Source: Alkalithermobacter thermoalcaliphilus JW-YL-7 = DSM 7308
Lineage (GTDB): Bacteria > Bacillota > Clostridia > Peptostreptococcales > Peptostreptococcaceae
NCBI GenBank assembly: GCA_001584565.1
Contig: LSFY01000001.1
Location: forward strand, 854,001-918,000
DNA length: 64,000 nucleotides
Direction of reading: 5' to 3'
Shown here piece by piece: positions 1 to 8,735 of this stretch; position 1 is the stretch's first letter; each line of letters starts with the position of its first letter. Below the pieces are notes generated by a model that saw only the letters and a program-made list of their open reading frames with translations, ran no database searches and had not been told where the DNA came from. Both the position numbers and the translations under genes were made by a program.

Positions 1-1
1 T

Positions 2-886
2 GTAATGAATGGAATAGATGCTTTAAAATCAATAATGAAAAATAATCCAATGCCAGTTGTTATGCTGAGTAGTTTAACAAAAGATGGAGCAGACTTAACT
101 ATACAGGCTTTAGATATAGGGGCTGTAGATTTTATAACTAAACCTTCTAATATATTCAAGATAAACAGTAATGAAATTAAAAAGTTAATTATTGATAAGG
201 TAAAAACAGCAGCTAAAGTTAAAGTTAGACCATATAATTCAAATCAAACTAGTTTTGATTATAAGACTAAGGAAAGTTTAATAAAAATAAATTCTAATAG
301 CTGTGATAAAATTGAAAATATAGTAGCTATAGGAACATCAACAGGAGGACCAAGAGCTCTTCAACAAGTAATTCCTAAAATAAATAAGGATATAAATGCT
401 CCTATATTTATAGTTCAACATATGCCACCTGGATTTACAAAATCGTTAGCAAACAGATTAAATCAAATTTCTAATATACAAGTAAAAGAAGCCCAAGATG
501 GTGAAACAGTAAGAAATGGAGTTGCATATATAGCCCCAGGAGATAGACATATAAATTTTGTACAAAGTGGAAAATGTATAAAAATTCAGCTAAATGATGG
601 AGAAAAAGTATCAGGCCATAAGCCTTCGGTTGATTCTATGTTATATTCGTTATCAAAAATAAGTTTTAAAAAGGCTATATGCGTCTTAATGACAGGTATG
701 GGGTCAGATGGAGCTTTAGGTATGAAAGAGATAAAGAAAAAAGAAAATGTAATTACTATCGCAGAAGATGAATCTACTTGCGTAGTCTTTGGAATGCCTA
801 AAGTTGCTATTAATTTAGGAGTTGTAGATAAAGTATTAAAACTTGATAGCATAGGTGAAGAAATCAATACTTTAATGGGGGTGTAA
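2..886 (+). CDS. cheB: Chemotaxis response regulator / protein-glutamate methylesterase CheB (5' end outside window)
   Basis: CheB removes methyl groups from (and deamidates) chemoreceptors when its receiver domain is phosphorylated by CheA. The window begins inside the receiver domain: the reading frame is open to the first base and VMNGIDAL is the usual stretch just after the phosphorylated Asp, so the Asp itself lies upstream. The C-terminal methylesterase domain is complete and shows the Ser motif GTSTGG, the His motif QHMPPGF and the Asp motif MTGMGSDGALGM. The gene ends 3 nt before cheA, so the two are probably co-transcribed and coupled. Identification is secure; only the start is missing. 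Confidence 0.95.
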   Translation, partial: VMNGIDALKSIMKNNPMPVVMLSSLTKDGADLTIQALDIGAVDFITKPSNIFKINSNEIKKLIIDKVKTAAKVKVRPYNSNQTSFDYKTKESLIKINSNSCDKIENIVAIGTSTGGPRALQQVIPKINKDINAPIFIVQHMPPGFTKSLANRLNQISNIQVKEAQDGETVRNGVAYIAPGDRHINFVQSGKCIKIQLNDGEKVSGHKPSVDSMLYSLSKISFKKAICVLMTGMGSDGALGMKEIKKKENVITIAEDESTCVVFGMPKVAINLGVVDKVLKLDSIGEEINTLMGV

Positions 887-889
887 ATA

Positions 890-2914
890 GTGTTTGATTT
901 AGAGCAATACTTAGATATGTTTTTAGATGAGTCTAAAGAACATCTTGAAAATTTAAATAGAAATTTATTAAAACTTGAAGAAGACCATTCAATAGAGACT
1001 GTAAATGAAATATTTAGAATAGCTCATACCTTAAAAGGCATGTCATCGACTATGGGTTTTGAAAAAATAGCAACTCTTACTCATAAAATGGAAAATGTAT
1101 TAGATGATATAAGAGCAGGAAAGCTAAAAATAACGACAGCTATAATAGACTTATTGTTTGAGGGATTAGATATACTAGATGAGTTTGTTAAAAACATAGA
1201 AGCTGAAGGAAAAGAAAGTGATAGATCAATCGATAACATAATAAACAATTTGTGTAATCTAAATGATGTAGAAACTACAGATAGTGAAAAAGATAGTTCT
1301 TCACAACTTCAAGACGATTTTCAGTACGTAACATCTATAGCACAAAAAGCTAAAGATCAGGGAATAAATTGTTACGAGATAAATGTAAAACTTGAAGAAA
1401 GTTGTATATTAAAAGCAGCAAGGGCGTTTTTAGTATTTAAAGCTGTAGAACAAAATGGAGAAATAATATATTCAAATCCGTCTACGGAAGACATAGAAGA
1501 TGAAAATTTCAGTGATAACTTTAATATAATAGCTTTAACTAAGCTTAAAAAAGAAGATTTTAAGGAAAAGATTTTGGCAATATCAGAGATAAAAGACGTT
1601 ACTATAAAAGATTTTGATAAGGACAGTATAAATTTAGATCAAGTAAAAAATCTAACTGTAAACACAGGAAATAAAATTCAACAAAATAATGAGCAAAATA
1701 TAGAAAGCAAGAATGATCAATCAGAGTCTAAACAGCGCAAAGGAAAAACCTCAAAAACTGTAAGAGTTGATATAGATAGGCTAGATAATTTAATGAATTT
1801 AGTTAGCGAACTTATAATAGTTAAAACAAGGCTAGAAGACATAGATACTGATCTTAAAGGCCAAAATATGAATGAGGCCATAGAATATTTAGAGAGAATA
1901 ACAACAAGTTTACATGATGCAGTAACAAAGGTAAGAATGGTTCCGATTGAAAGAGTATTTAATAGATTTCCTAGAATGGTAAGAGACCTTTCTAAAGAGT
2001 TAAACAAGGAAATAAACCTAATAATGGAAGGTGAAGAAACAGAAGTAGACAGAACTGTTATAGATGAGATAGGCGATCCTTTAATACATTTACTTAGAAA
2101 CTCTATAGATCATGGTATAGAAACTCCTGAAGTAAGAAAATCTCTTGGCAAAAGTGAGGTTGGAACTACAAAGCTTATAGCATATCCAGATGGAAATAAC
2201 GTAGTTATAGAAGTTTGTGATGATGGTTCAGGTCTTAACATAGAAAAAATAAAGAAAAAAGCTTTAGAAAAAAATATAATAACAAAGGAACAAGCAGAAA
2301 TAATGGATGATAAGGAGGCGGCAAAATTAATATTTGCGCCAGGTTTTAGTACAGCAGATAAAATTTCAGATATATCAGGAAGAGGAGTAGGGCTAGATGT
2401 AGTTAAAACAAAGATAGAAGCCTTAGGTGGTACAGTAGAGATAGAAAGCGAAAAAAATAAAGGGAGCAAATTTATAATAAGACTTCCGTTGACATTAGCT
2501 ATAATTCAAGCCCTTCTTGTAACAGTTGAAGATGAAAAGTATGCTATACCTTTAAATAATATAAAAGAAATAACAAGCATAAGCACAGATAATATAAGAA
2601 TTGTAGAAGGCAAGGAAATTGTGTTATATAGAGGAAAAACACTTCCTTTAATAAATCTAGGGAATGTGCTAGATGTTGAAAGAAAAAGTGAAAATAACTC
2701 TAAAGAAATAATAGTAGTAATAGTGAAAAAGGGAGATAAGGATTTAGGCTTAATAGTAGATAACTTAATAGGACAACAAGAAATAGTTATAAAATCGTTA
2801 GGTAAGTATCTAAGTGGACTTAGTTTTATAGCTGGAGCTACTATATTAGGAAATGGAAGCGTTGCATTAATAATAGATACAAATTCTCTATTTCAAAGGG
2901 AGTGGTATAGTTGA
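890..2914 (+). CDS. cheA: Chemotaxis histidine kinase CheA
   Basis: Two-component kinase that phosphorylates CheY and CheB in response to chemoreceptors. Domains in order: HPt with the phospho-accepting His near residue 46 (AHTLKGMS), a P2-like linker region, the dimerisation helices, the HATPase domain (N box LLRNSIDHGIE, G1 DDGSGLN, G2 GRGVGLD) and a C-terminal CheW-like domain. 674 aa is a normal length. The start is GTG with a GGGGGTG ribosome site overlapping the end of cheB. The stop overlaps the cheW start by 4 nt (TTGA), indicating translational coupling. Confidence 0.97.
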   Translation: MFDLEQYLDMFLDESKEHLENLNRNLLKLEEDHSIETVNEIFRIAHTLKGMSSTMGFEKIATLTHKMENVLDDIRAGKLKITTAIIDLLFEGLDILDEFVKNIEAEGKESDRSIDNIINNLCNLNDVETTDSEKDSSSQLQDDFQYVTSIAQKAKDQGINCYEINVKLEESCILKAARAFLVFKAVEQNGEIIYSNPSTEDIEDENFSDNFNIIALTKLKKEDFKEKILAISEIKDVTIKDFDKDSINLDQVKNLTVNTGNKIQQNNEQNIESKNDQSESKQRKGKTSKTVRVDIDRLDNLMNLVSELIIVKTRLEDIDTDLKGQNMNEAIEYLERITTSLHDAVTKVRMVPIERVFNRFPRMVRDLSKELNKEINLIMEGEETEVDRTVIDEIGDPLIHLLRNSIDHGIETPEVRKSLGKSEVGTTKLIAYPDGNNVVIEVCDDGSGLNIEKIKKKALEKNIITKEQAEIMDDKEAAKLIFAPGFSTADKISDISGRGVGLDVVKTKIEALGGTVEIESEKNKGSKFIIRLPLTLAIIQALLVTVEDEKYAIPLNNIKEITSISTDNIRIVEGKEIVLYRGKTLPLINLGNVLDVERKSENNSKEIIVVIVKKGDKDLGLIVDNLIGQQEIVIKSLGKYLSGLSFIAGATILGNGSVALIIDTNSLFQREWYS

Positions 2915-3339
2915 AAAATAATGAATCTCAATATGTAGTTTTTAGGTTAGGAGAAGAATATTACGGAATAAATATTGAATATGTACAAACAATTGAAAGA
3001 ATGATGAATATAACTAGAGTTCCAAAGACAGAAAAATATGTAAAAGGGGTTATAAATTTAAGAGGAGAAATAGTGCCTGTTATAGACTTAAAAGACAGGT
3101 TTAACCTCTTATCAGGAGAGTATACTAATGATACTAGAATAATTGTAAACAGAATAGACGATATTCTTATTGGATTTATAGTTGACTCAGCTTCAGAAGT
3201 TAAAGAAATAACTGAAGAAAATATAGATTACAATATTGTTGATGATAATTTTAATGATGGATTTGTAAAAGGTATAGGAAAACTAGAAGATAGAATAGTT
3301 ATACTTATCGATGAACATAAAATATTAGATGTTAAATAG
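2911..3339 (+). CDS. cheW: Chemotaxis scaffold protein CheW
   Basis: Adaptor linking receptors to CheA at the membrane-associated signalling array. The 142-aa protein is a single CheW domain with the expected VFRLGEEYYGINI start, the RVPKTEKYVKGVINLRGEIVPVIDL core and a final GIGKLEDRIVILIDEHKIL strand. It starts with TTG overlapping the cheA stop. The next gene, cheC, is separated by an unusual hairpin-rich stretch rather than the tight spacing seen elsewhere in this operon. Confidence 0.96.
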   Translation: MKNNESQYVVFRLGEEYYGINIEYVQTIERMMNITRVPKTEKYVKGVINLRGEIVPVIDLKDRFNLLSGEYTNDTRIIVNRIDDILIGFIVDSASEVKEITEENIDYNIVDDNFNDGFVKGIGKLEDRIVILIDEHKILDVK

Positions 3340-3451
3340 GACTTGAAAGGGGTGAATACGCAGCCTAAGCTCAGGCTATGCAGAGCTTCTGCATAATGTA
3401 CACTTAAATGTGTATGAGAAGAAGTTTTTAGATTCTTCAGAGCTTTTAAAT
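3340..3451 (+). other. Hairpin cluster between cheW and cheC
   Basis: A good ribosome-binding site (AAAGGGGTG, 3346-3354) follows cheW but is not followed by the cheC start. Instead come four successive small inverted repeats: 3362-3377 (AGCCT/AGGCT), 3378-3394 (7-bp arms, 3-nt loop), 3399-3414 (TACAC/GTGTA) and 3418-3438 (GAAGAA/TTCTTC). The first two are richer in G+C than their surroundings. A GTG at 3352 opens a 14-codon reading frame ending at 3396. It could be a short palindromic insertion or a structured regulator of cheC; the sequence alone cannot decide. Confidence 0.5.
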
Positions 3452-4078
3452 ATGAAATTTTCTGTTGAAAACATAAAGGGTTTATACTTAGATATAATTA
3501 AAGAAATAGGCAACATAGGTGCAGGCAATGCTGCTACATCTCTTTCAGAACTTATAAATAGAAAAATCGAAATGGAAGTTCCTTCAGTTGAAATTTTAGA
3601 TACAGAACAAATTGTTAAAATTTTAGGTGGAGAAGATTTAGTGGTTTGTGGAGTATACCTAAATTTTCATGGAGATATAAATGGAACAATATTACTAATA
3701 CTAGATATAACATCGAGTAATAATTTATTATCTATTTTATTTCAAAGACCAGTTGAAAACTTTGAATATAATGATTTAGAAATTTCAGCTCTTCAAGAGA
3801 TAGGAAATATATTATCGAGTTCTTATATAAACTCTGTATCTTCTCTATCTAATTTAAAAATAAATATATCTGTACCTTCAGTTAGTATAGATATGGCAGG
3901 CTCTATATTGAGTGTGCCAGCAATAGAATACGGAACAATAAGTGACAAGATTATTCTAATAGAAAATAAATTAAGTGAAGGAGGAAGTGAGATAACTGCT
4001 AAGTTCTTCCTTATGCCTGATATAGATTCTTTCAAAATATTATTCAAGAGCCTAGGAGTGTTGACTGATGAAGAATAG
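3452..4078 (+). CDS. cheC: CheY-P phosphatase CheC
   Basis: CheC dephosphorylates CheY-P and partners with CheD in Gram-positive chemotaxis. The two characteristic phosphatase helices are visible: EIGNIGAGNAATSL near the N-terminus and LQEIGNILSSSYINSV in the middle. I chose the ATG at 3452 because CheC proteins begin about ten residues before the LDxxKEIGNIG motif, but only a weak AGAG precedes it. The frame is open back to a GTG at 3410, which has no ribosome site either. The only strong ribosome site is about 100 nt upstream, before the hairpin cluster. The gene overlaps cheD by 11 nt. Confidence 0.9.
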   Translation: MKFSVENIKGLYLDIIKEIGNIGAGNAATSLSELINRKIEMEVPSVEILDTEQIVKILGGEDLVVCGVYLNFHGDINGTILLILDITSSNNLLSILFQRPVENFEYNDLEISALQEIGNILSSSYINSVSSLSNLKINISVPSVSIDMAGSILSVPAIEYGTISDKIILIENKLSEGGSEITAKFFLMPDIDSFKILFKSLGVLTDEE

Positions 4079-4553
4079 TATTAAAGTAGGAATGGCAGAT
4101 TATAAATTAGGAAAAGATGGAGATATACTTGTAACACTAGGCTTAGGCTCTTGTGTAGGAATAGTGATTTACGATAAATTCAAAAAAATAGCGGGTATGG
4201 CTCATATTATGTTGCCATCTAGTAAAGAAATAAGGAATAATCTTAATAAAGCTAAATTTGCAGATACAGCTATAGAATATATGTTAAATGATATTATAAA
4301 TGCAGGAGGGTCAAAAAGCTCACTTATAGCTAAAATAGCTGGTGGGGCCCAAATGTTTAAAATTGCATCAGCTAATGAAAGCTTAAACATAGGAAAAAGA
4401 AACGTTATGGCTGTTAAACAAGTACTATCAGAGCTTAGAATACCAATAATTGCAGAGGATGTATTAGGAAACTATGGTAGGACAATAGAGTTTGATTGTA
4501 GTACTGGAGACTTAACGATAAAAGCTATAGGAAAAGAAAAGAAAGTTATATAG
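4068..4553 (+). CDS. cheD: Chemoreceptor glutamine deamidase CheD
   Basis: Deamidates specific glutamines of chemoreceptors and modulates CheC. The 161-aa protein shows the catalytic Cys in LGLGSCVGIVIYD and the His in GMAHIMLPSS, followed by AKFADTAIEYML and the GGAQMF loop typical of the family. It overlaps the end of cheC, in keeping with CheC and CheD acting as a pair. Confidence 0.96.
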   Translation: MKNSIKVGMADYKLGKDGDILVTLGLGSCVGIVIYDKFKKIAGMAHIMLPSSKEIRNNLNKAKFADTAIEYMLNDIINAGGSKSSLIAKIAGGAQMFKIASANESLNIGKRNVMAVKQVLSELRIPIIAEDVLGNYGRTIEFDCSTGDLTIKAIGKEKKVI

Positions 4554-4568
4554 TTTAGGTGTTTAAAT

Positions 4569-4880
4569 ATGAAAACTTCTTTATTAATAATAATTAACTA
4601 TTTTATACTCTTAGTAGTTTTTATAGTTTCTTTTATAAATAAAATAAGTTTTAGTGAGTTTATTAAAAGAACCTTTATAGTAATTCTTTGTGTGAACACA
4701 TTTATGTATTTATTGAATATGATTTTTAAATACTATGTAAAAACTAGTAGAATAAATATTACGTTGCCTCCAACTAAAGATGATATAAATGATATTTTAA
4801 AAGAAAGTTATAACGAAAAGCAGATAGATGAGGAGTTTAAAGAAATAAAATTAGCAGATCTTAACAAAGAGCAAGAATAG
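4569..4880 (+). CDS. Small two-helix membrane protein in the chemotaxis operon, unknown function
   Basis: Not recognised. The 103-aa product has two hydrophobic segments (about residues 3-23, LLIIINYFILLVVFIVSFI, and 34-55) and then a charged, Lys/Glu-rich cytoplasmic-type tail. It lies 15 nt after cheD and 17 nt before the sigma-factor gene, all in one direction, so it is probably part of the flagellar/chemotaxis operon. Proteins of this size occur at this position in related operons, but I assign no role. Confidence 0.7.
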   Translation: MKTSLLIIINYFILLVVFIVSFINKISFSEFIKRTFIVILCVNTFMYLLNMIFKYYVKTSRINITLPPTKDDINDILKESYNEKQIDEEFKEIKLADLNKEQE

Positions 4881-4897
4881 AGATTTGGAGGAAATAG

Positions 4898-5641
4898 ATG
4901 GATTACAAGGAGTTATGGGATAAGTACAAAAACACAAAAGATGAAAACTTAAAGTCAGATATAAAAAAAGAGATAATTTTAAAGTACTTGGAGTTGGTCA
5001 AGGTAATATGCGGAAGACTTTATAATTATTATGGTGCAAATATTGAATACGATGATTTGATAGGTTATGGAATAATAGGTCTTATAGATGCTATAGAAAA
5101 ATATGATCCAAATAAAAATATAAAATTCGAAACTTATGCATCTGTAAGAATAAGAGGAACAATAATAGATGAAATAAGAAATCTAGATTGGGTTCCAAGA
5201 AGTATAAGACAAAAATCAAAAATACTAAAAGATACATATAGCAAATTAGAAATGACTCTAGGAAGAGAGCCAACTATTTCAGAAATAGCAAACGATATGA
5301 ACAAAACAGAAGAAGAGGTTTTAAAACTATTAGAGGAAACAAGTTTATATAATATAGTATCTTTAGAAGATGAATTAAAAGAAAATTTCAAAATACAAAT
5401 AAAAGATGAATCTATTTTTGCTAGTCCAGAAGAAGCGACCTTAAAAAAAGATGATATTGATAGACTGAAAAAAGCCTTAGAAAAATTAACTGATAGAGAA
5501 AAACTAATAATAAATTTATATTATTATGAAGGATTAACTTATAAAGAAATATCTAGTATTCTTAAAATATCAGAATCTAGAATATCACAGATAATAAGTA
5601 AAACCATTTTAAAACTGAAATCTAAACTTGAAATTATATAA
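4898..5641 (+). CDS. sigD: Flagellar RNA polymerase sigma factor (FliA/SigD/WhiG type)
   Basis: Sigma-28 family factor for late flagellar, motility and autolysin genes. At 247 aa it contains region 2 (YDDLIGYGIIGLIDAIEKYDP, then FETYASVRIRGTIIDEIR, a diagnostic stretch of the FliA/WhiG family), region 3 (GREPTISEIANDMNKTEEEV) and a region 4 helix-turn-helix (LTYKEISSILKISESRISQI). A GGAGG ribosome site precedes the ATG. Its place after cheD matches the end of the fla/che operon of Bacillus and clostridia. Confidence 0.95.
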   Translation: MDYKELWDKYKNTKDENLKSDIKKEIILKYLELVKVICGRLYNYYGANIEYDDLIGYGIIGLIDAIEKYDPNKNIKFETYASVRIRGTIIDEIRNLDWVPRSIRQKSKILKDTYSKLEMTLGREPTISEIANDMNKTEEEVLKLLEETSLYNIVSLEDELKENFKIQIKDESIFASPEEATLKKDDIDRLKKALEKLTDREKLIINLYYYEGLTYKEISSILKISESRISQIISKTILKLKSKLEII

Positions 5642-5659
5642 TTTTTAAGGGGGATTTTT

Positions 5660-7066
5660 ATGAAATCAGGGGGAAGTAACACAATAAAAGAAAATTACGG
5701 AGATTTTGAGCTGGTTCTAAGTTTATTTGGCAACATGATGCAAGCATATCTTACAATAAAGACAAAATGTAAAGATATCCAAATAAACAAGCAACAGTTA
5801 ATTGATTTTTTAAAAAGAAATAATGTAGTATATGGAGTAAACGAAGATTTACTAGAAACAATGATTTCTCATAGGATGTACAATTCACCTGTAAAAATAG
5901 CACAAGGTTTAGATCCTATAAAAGGAGAAGATGGATTTATAAAATATTATTTTAATATAAATACGAAACCTACAGCTAAAACACTAGAAGATGGAACGAT
6001 CGATTTTAAAGAATTGGGATATGTAGAAAACATAAAAAAGGGAACTGTCCTTGCAGAAAAGTTTCCACCTAAAAACGGCATAGACGGTGTAAATGTGCTA
6101 GGAGAAACAGTTAAAGCTCCTGTAGGAAAATATGTTGATTTTAAGATAGGAAAAAATGTACAGATAAGCGAGGATGGATTTAAACTTATAAGTACAGAAG
6201 ATGGAAGAATTGATTTTAAAGATGGTAAAATAGAAATAAATACAGTTTTAAATATACCATCAAATGTAGATGCAGCAACAGGTAATATTAGATTTAATGG
6301 AGATATAGTAATAAATGGTGATGTTAAATCTAATTTTTTAGTACAAGCAGATGGAAATATAGAAATAAATGGAGTTGTTGAGGGAGCTATTATTAAATCA
6401 AAAGGAAATCTTATAGTAAAAGGTGGAATAAGGGGAAACGAAAAAGCAAATATTTATTGTGGTAAAGATTTAACTTGCAAATATATAGAAAATGCAAAGG
6501 TAATATGTGAAGGAGATATAGTTACAGATTTTATTTTACATTCTGTTATATCCAGTGGAAATAATGTAACTGTAAGTGGAAAAAAGGGAATGATAGCAGG
6601 AGGATCAATACAAGCTAAGAATGAAGTTTTAGCTAAAGTTATAGGATCACCTATGGGAACAGCAACTAGCATCGAAGTTGGAACAGATCCTAAGTTAAAA
6701 CTAAAATTAGATACATATATTCAAGAAAAACAAAATATACAAAAAAATATGGAAGATTTGTTACAGAAAATTAATCTATTTAAGAAAAATATGGGTAATA
6801 GCTTTATATCTGAGGAGAGAAAACAAATTCTAGTAAAAAGCTTATCTTTATATAAACAGCTTTCAGAGAATTTAGAACTAATAAATAAAGAAATAAAGGC
6901 TGTAGAAGAAAAAATTAATAACTTAAATCAAGGAAAAGTCATAGTTCAAGATAAGATATATTCTGGGTCAAAGATAAAGATAGGAATTTATGTTAAATAT
7001 ATATATGAAGATGTAGGCGCTGCTCAGTTCTATATAGATAATGCATGCATAACCACTAAAGCTTAA
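5660..7066 (+). CDS. FapA family protein (DUF342, polymer-forming beta-helix plus coiled coil)
   Basis: A DUF342/FapA-type protein of 468 aa. The middle part is rich in repeated short beta strands (for example GDIVINGDVKSNFLVQADG and GNLIVKGGIRGNEKANI), as in polymer-forming or beta-helical proteins. Residues about 350-420 are charged and heptad-like (LQKINLFKKNMGN to IKAVEEKINNL), suggesting a coiled coil. Members often accompany flagellar sigma-factor genes in Firmicutes, but their role is not settled. It follows the sigma gene by 18 nt with an AAGGGGG ribosome site. Confidence 0.85.
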   Translation: MKSGGSNTIKENYGDFELVLSLFGNMMQAYLTIKTKCKDIQINKQQLIDFLKRNNVVYGVNEDLLETMISHRMYNSPVKIAQGLDPIKGEDGFIKYYFNINTKPTAKTLEDGTIDFKELGYVENIKKGTVLAEKFPPKNGIDGVNVLGETVKAPVGKYVDFKIGKNVQISEDGFKLISTEDGRIDFKDGKIEINTVLNIPSNVDAATGNIRFNGDIVINGDVKSNFLVQADGNIEINGVVEGAIIKSKGNLIVKGGIRGNEKANIYCGKDLTCKYIENAKVICEGDIVTDFILHSVISSGNNVTVSGKKGMIAGGSIQAKNEVLAKVIGSPMGTATSIEVGTDPKLKLKLDTYIQEKQNIQKNMEDLLQKINLFKKNMGNSFISEERKQILVKSLSLYKQLSENLELINKEIKAVEEKINNLNQGKVIVQDKIYSGSKIKIGIYVKYIYEDVGAAQFYIDNACITTKA

Positions 7067-7080
7067 ATTAGGAGGATTGT

Positions 7081-7407
7081 ATGAGTATTAATTACATCAT
7101 TGTAATTATATCACTAATTATGTTTACAATAAGCATATTTGTATTAATAAGGTATCTAGAGTATACTAAAGTTAGTCAAAATGATTTAACGGGTGATCAT
7201 ATAAAAATTTTAATAAAAAAGATGGATGAATTTGAATCTAAAATAAACAATTTAACTCAAAAAGAGATTTCTAAGATTGATTATGATAATGGGATACAAG
7301 CTTTAATAAACAATGGTTATTCAAAACATGAAATAGCAAAAAGGACAAATAAAAGTATAAGAGAGATAGATTTAATGTTAAAGCTAAAAAAAGGAGGAAA
7401 ATCTTGA
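7081..7407 (+). CDS. Membrane-anchored small protein with C-terminal helix-turn-helix-like segment
   Basis: 108 aa with one N-terminal transmembrane segment (about residues 4-24), a short charged helix, and a C-terminal segment IQALINNGYSKHEIAKRTNKSIREIDLMLKL that reads like a helix-turn-helix. Similar small proteins sit at the end of flagellar operons in Firmicutes (YlxL/DUF6115-like); the comparison is from memory. An AGGAGG site precedes the ATG, and the stop overlaps the next start by 4 nt. Confidence 0.6.
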   Translation: MSINYIIVIISLIMFTISIFVLIRYLEYTKVSQNDLTGDHIKILIKKMDEFESKINNLTQKEISKIDYDNGIQALINNGYSKHEIAKRTNKSIREIDLMLKLKKGGKS

Positions 7408-7817
7408 AAAAAGCTATACTTTCTCTGTTTTTATTGGGCTTTTCTTTGGGACTGATGATTTGTTCTACGTTAAATATAGTTATTAATAACGGTAATTTAA
7501 GCAACGAGCTAGATGATAAAGATGTAAATAGACAAGAAATAAAACTAGATGAAAATTTAGAAGAAAACAAAGATAAAATTTCTAAAAAAGAAGAACAACA
7601 AAATAATGATCAAGAATATGTGAATATAAAAATTGAAACTGGATATACTTCTGATAGGGTAGTGGATATTTTATACGAAAATGAACTTATTAGCAACAAA
7701 GAAGATTTTAAGCTTATGCTTAATTTACTTCAGTTAAATGGAAAAATAAAAGTGGGCGAAAAACAAATTAAAAAAGGTTCGAGTATGAAATCTATAATAC
7801 ATATATTAACTAATTAG
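7404..7817 (+). CDS. Membrane-anchored protein with MltG/YceG-like N-terminal subdomain
   Basis: 137 aa. An N-terminal hydrophobic helix (residues 4-28) is followed by an acidic/lysine linker of about 45 residues and then a small C-terminal domain, VNIKIETGYTSDRVVDILYENELISNKEDFKLML, resembling the LysM-like entry domain of endolytic transglycosylase MltG (vxIpxGxtsxxIAxiL). No catalytic part is present, so I assign no enzyme activity. TTG start with an AAGGAGG ribosome site, overlapping the preceding gene. Confidence 0.6.
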   Translation: MKKAILSLFLLGFSLGLMICSTLNIVINNGNLSNELDDKDVNRQEIKLDENLEENKDKISKKEEQQNNDQEYVNIKIETGYTSDRVVDILYENELISNKEDFKLMLNLLQLNGKIKVGEKQIKKGSSMKSIIHILTN

Positions 7818-7827
7818 TTAAAAAATA

Positions 7828-7856
7828 TTGTAAATAGAATTTTCATGTGCTATACT
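7828..7856 (+). promoter_or_regulatory. Sigma-A type promoter for rpsB-tsf
   Basis: TTGTAA at 7828-7833, a 17-bp spacer, then TATACT at 7851-7856. It lies just after the flagellar operon and about 105 bp upstream of the rpsB start, consistent with transcription of the structured leader described next. Confidence 0.65.
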
Positions 7857-7889
7857 ATCAAAGGTGAAATTATTACACACGCTTTGGAA

Positions 7890-7962
7890 TTCTTAAAATG
7901 GTGCCTTAGGGTATTTTAAGAAGATGACCAGGGCGGAGGAAAAAACCATGGAGGTGTTTTTA
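7890..7962 (+). promoter_or_regulatory. rpsB 5' leader with long hairpin, candidate S2 autoregulatory element
   Basis: A 10-bp perfect stem (TTCTTAAAAT pairing with ATTTTAAGAA, about 7891-7923) encloses a GGTGCCTTAGGGT-like loop. Its foot is followed by a GGGCGGAGG stretch and then the true ribosome site GGAGGTG (7951-7957). Ribosomal protein S2 is known to regulate its own operon in several bacteria, which makes autoregulation a fair inference. There is no U-tract, so control would act on translation or RNA stability. Confidence 0.5.
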
Positions 7963-8682
7963 ATGTCAGTAATAGCTATGAAACAATTATTAGAAGCAGG
8001 TGTTCATTTTGGACATCAAACAAGAAGATGGAATCCTAAGATGAGTCAGTATATATTTACTGAAAGAAATGGGATTTACATCATCGATCTACAAAAAACT
8101 GTTAAAAAAATTGAAGAAGCTTACAAGTTTACTAAGGAAGTAGTTGAAAGCGGAAAACCTATACTTTTTGTAGGAACTAAAAAGCAAGCACAAGAAGCTA
8201 TAAAAGAAGAAGCTGAAAGAACAAATATGTTCTATGTAAATGAAAGATGGTTAGGAGGAATGTTAACTAACCACAAAACTATAAAAAATAGAATTGCTAG
8301 ATTAAGAGAATTAGAGAGAATGGAAGAAGATGGTACTTTTGATGTTCTTCCTAAAAAAGAAGTAATCAAACTAAGACATGAAAAAGAGAAATTAGAAAAA
8401 TACCTAAATGGTATAAAAGAAATGGAAGAATTACCAGGAGCTTTATTTGTTGTAGATCCAAGAAAAGAAAGAATAGCTATAAAGGAAGCTCACAAGTTAG
8501 GTATACCAGTTATAGCAATAGTTGATACGAATTGCGATCCAGAAGAAGTTGACTATCCAATTCCAGGAAATGATGACGCGATAAGAGCTGTTAAGCTTAT
8601 TACTTCTACTATTGGTAATGCAATATTAGAAGGAAAGCAAGGAGTTCAAGACGAACAAGAAGAAGTAGTAGTAGAAGAATAA
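7963..8682 (+). CDS. rpsB: 30S ribosomal protein S2
   Basis: S2 assembles late on the small ribosomal subunit and tethers S1-type interactions. The sequence [27 protein letters not shown] is the canonical N-terminus, which fixes the start at 7963. An in-frame ATG at 7948 is embedded in the ribosome site and is rejected. [14 protein letters not shown] and the acidic C-terminus are also typical. It is followed by tsf with a hairpin in between. Confidence 0.98.
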   Translation: MSVIAMKQLLEAGVHFGHQTRRWNPKMSQYIFTERNGIYIIDLQKTVKKIEEAYKFTKEVVESGKPILFVGTKKQAQEAIKEEAERTNMFYVNERWLGGMLTNHKTIKNRIARLRELERMEEDGTFDVLPKKEVIKLRHEKEKLEKYLNGIKEMEELPGALFVVDPRKERIAIKEAHKLGIPVIAIVDTNCDPEEVDYPIPGNDDAIRAVKLITSTIGNAILEGKQGVQDEQEEVVVEE

Positions 8683-8687
8683 TATAT

Positions 8688-8716
8688 GGTAAGGGATAGT
8701 CCCTTACCTTTAATAA
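8688..8716 (+). terminator. Hairpin between rpsB and tsf (weak terminator/attenuator)
   Basis: A perfect 9-bp stem (GGTAAGGGA, loop TAG, TCCCTTACC, 8688-8708) followed by TTTAATAAT. The U-tract is weak, so partial termination or mRNA processing that sets the rpsB:tsf ratio is the likely role. Confidence 0.55.
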
Positions 8717-8735
8717 TATGTATGGAGGCGATGGT

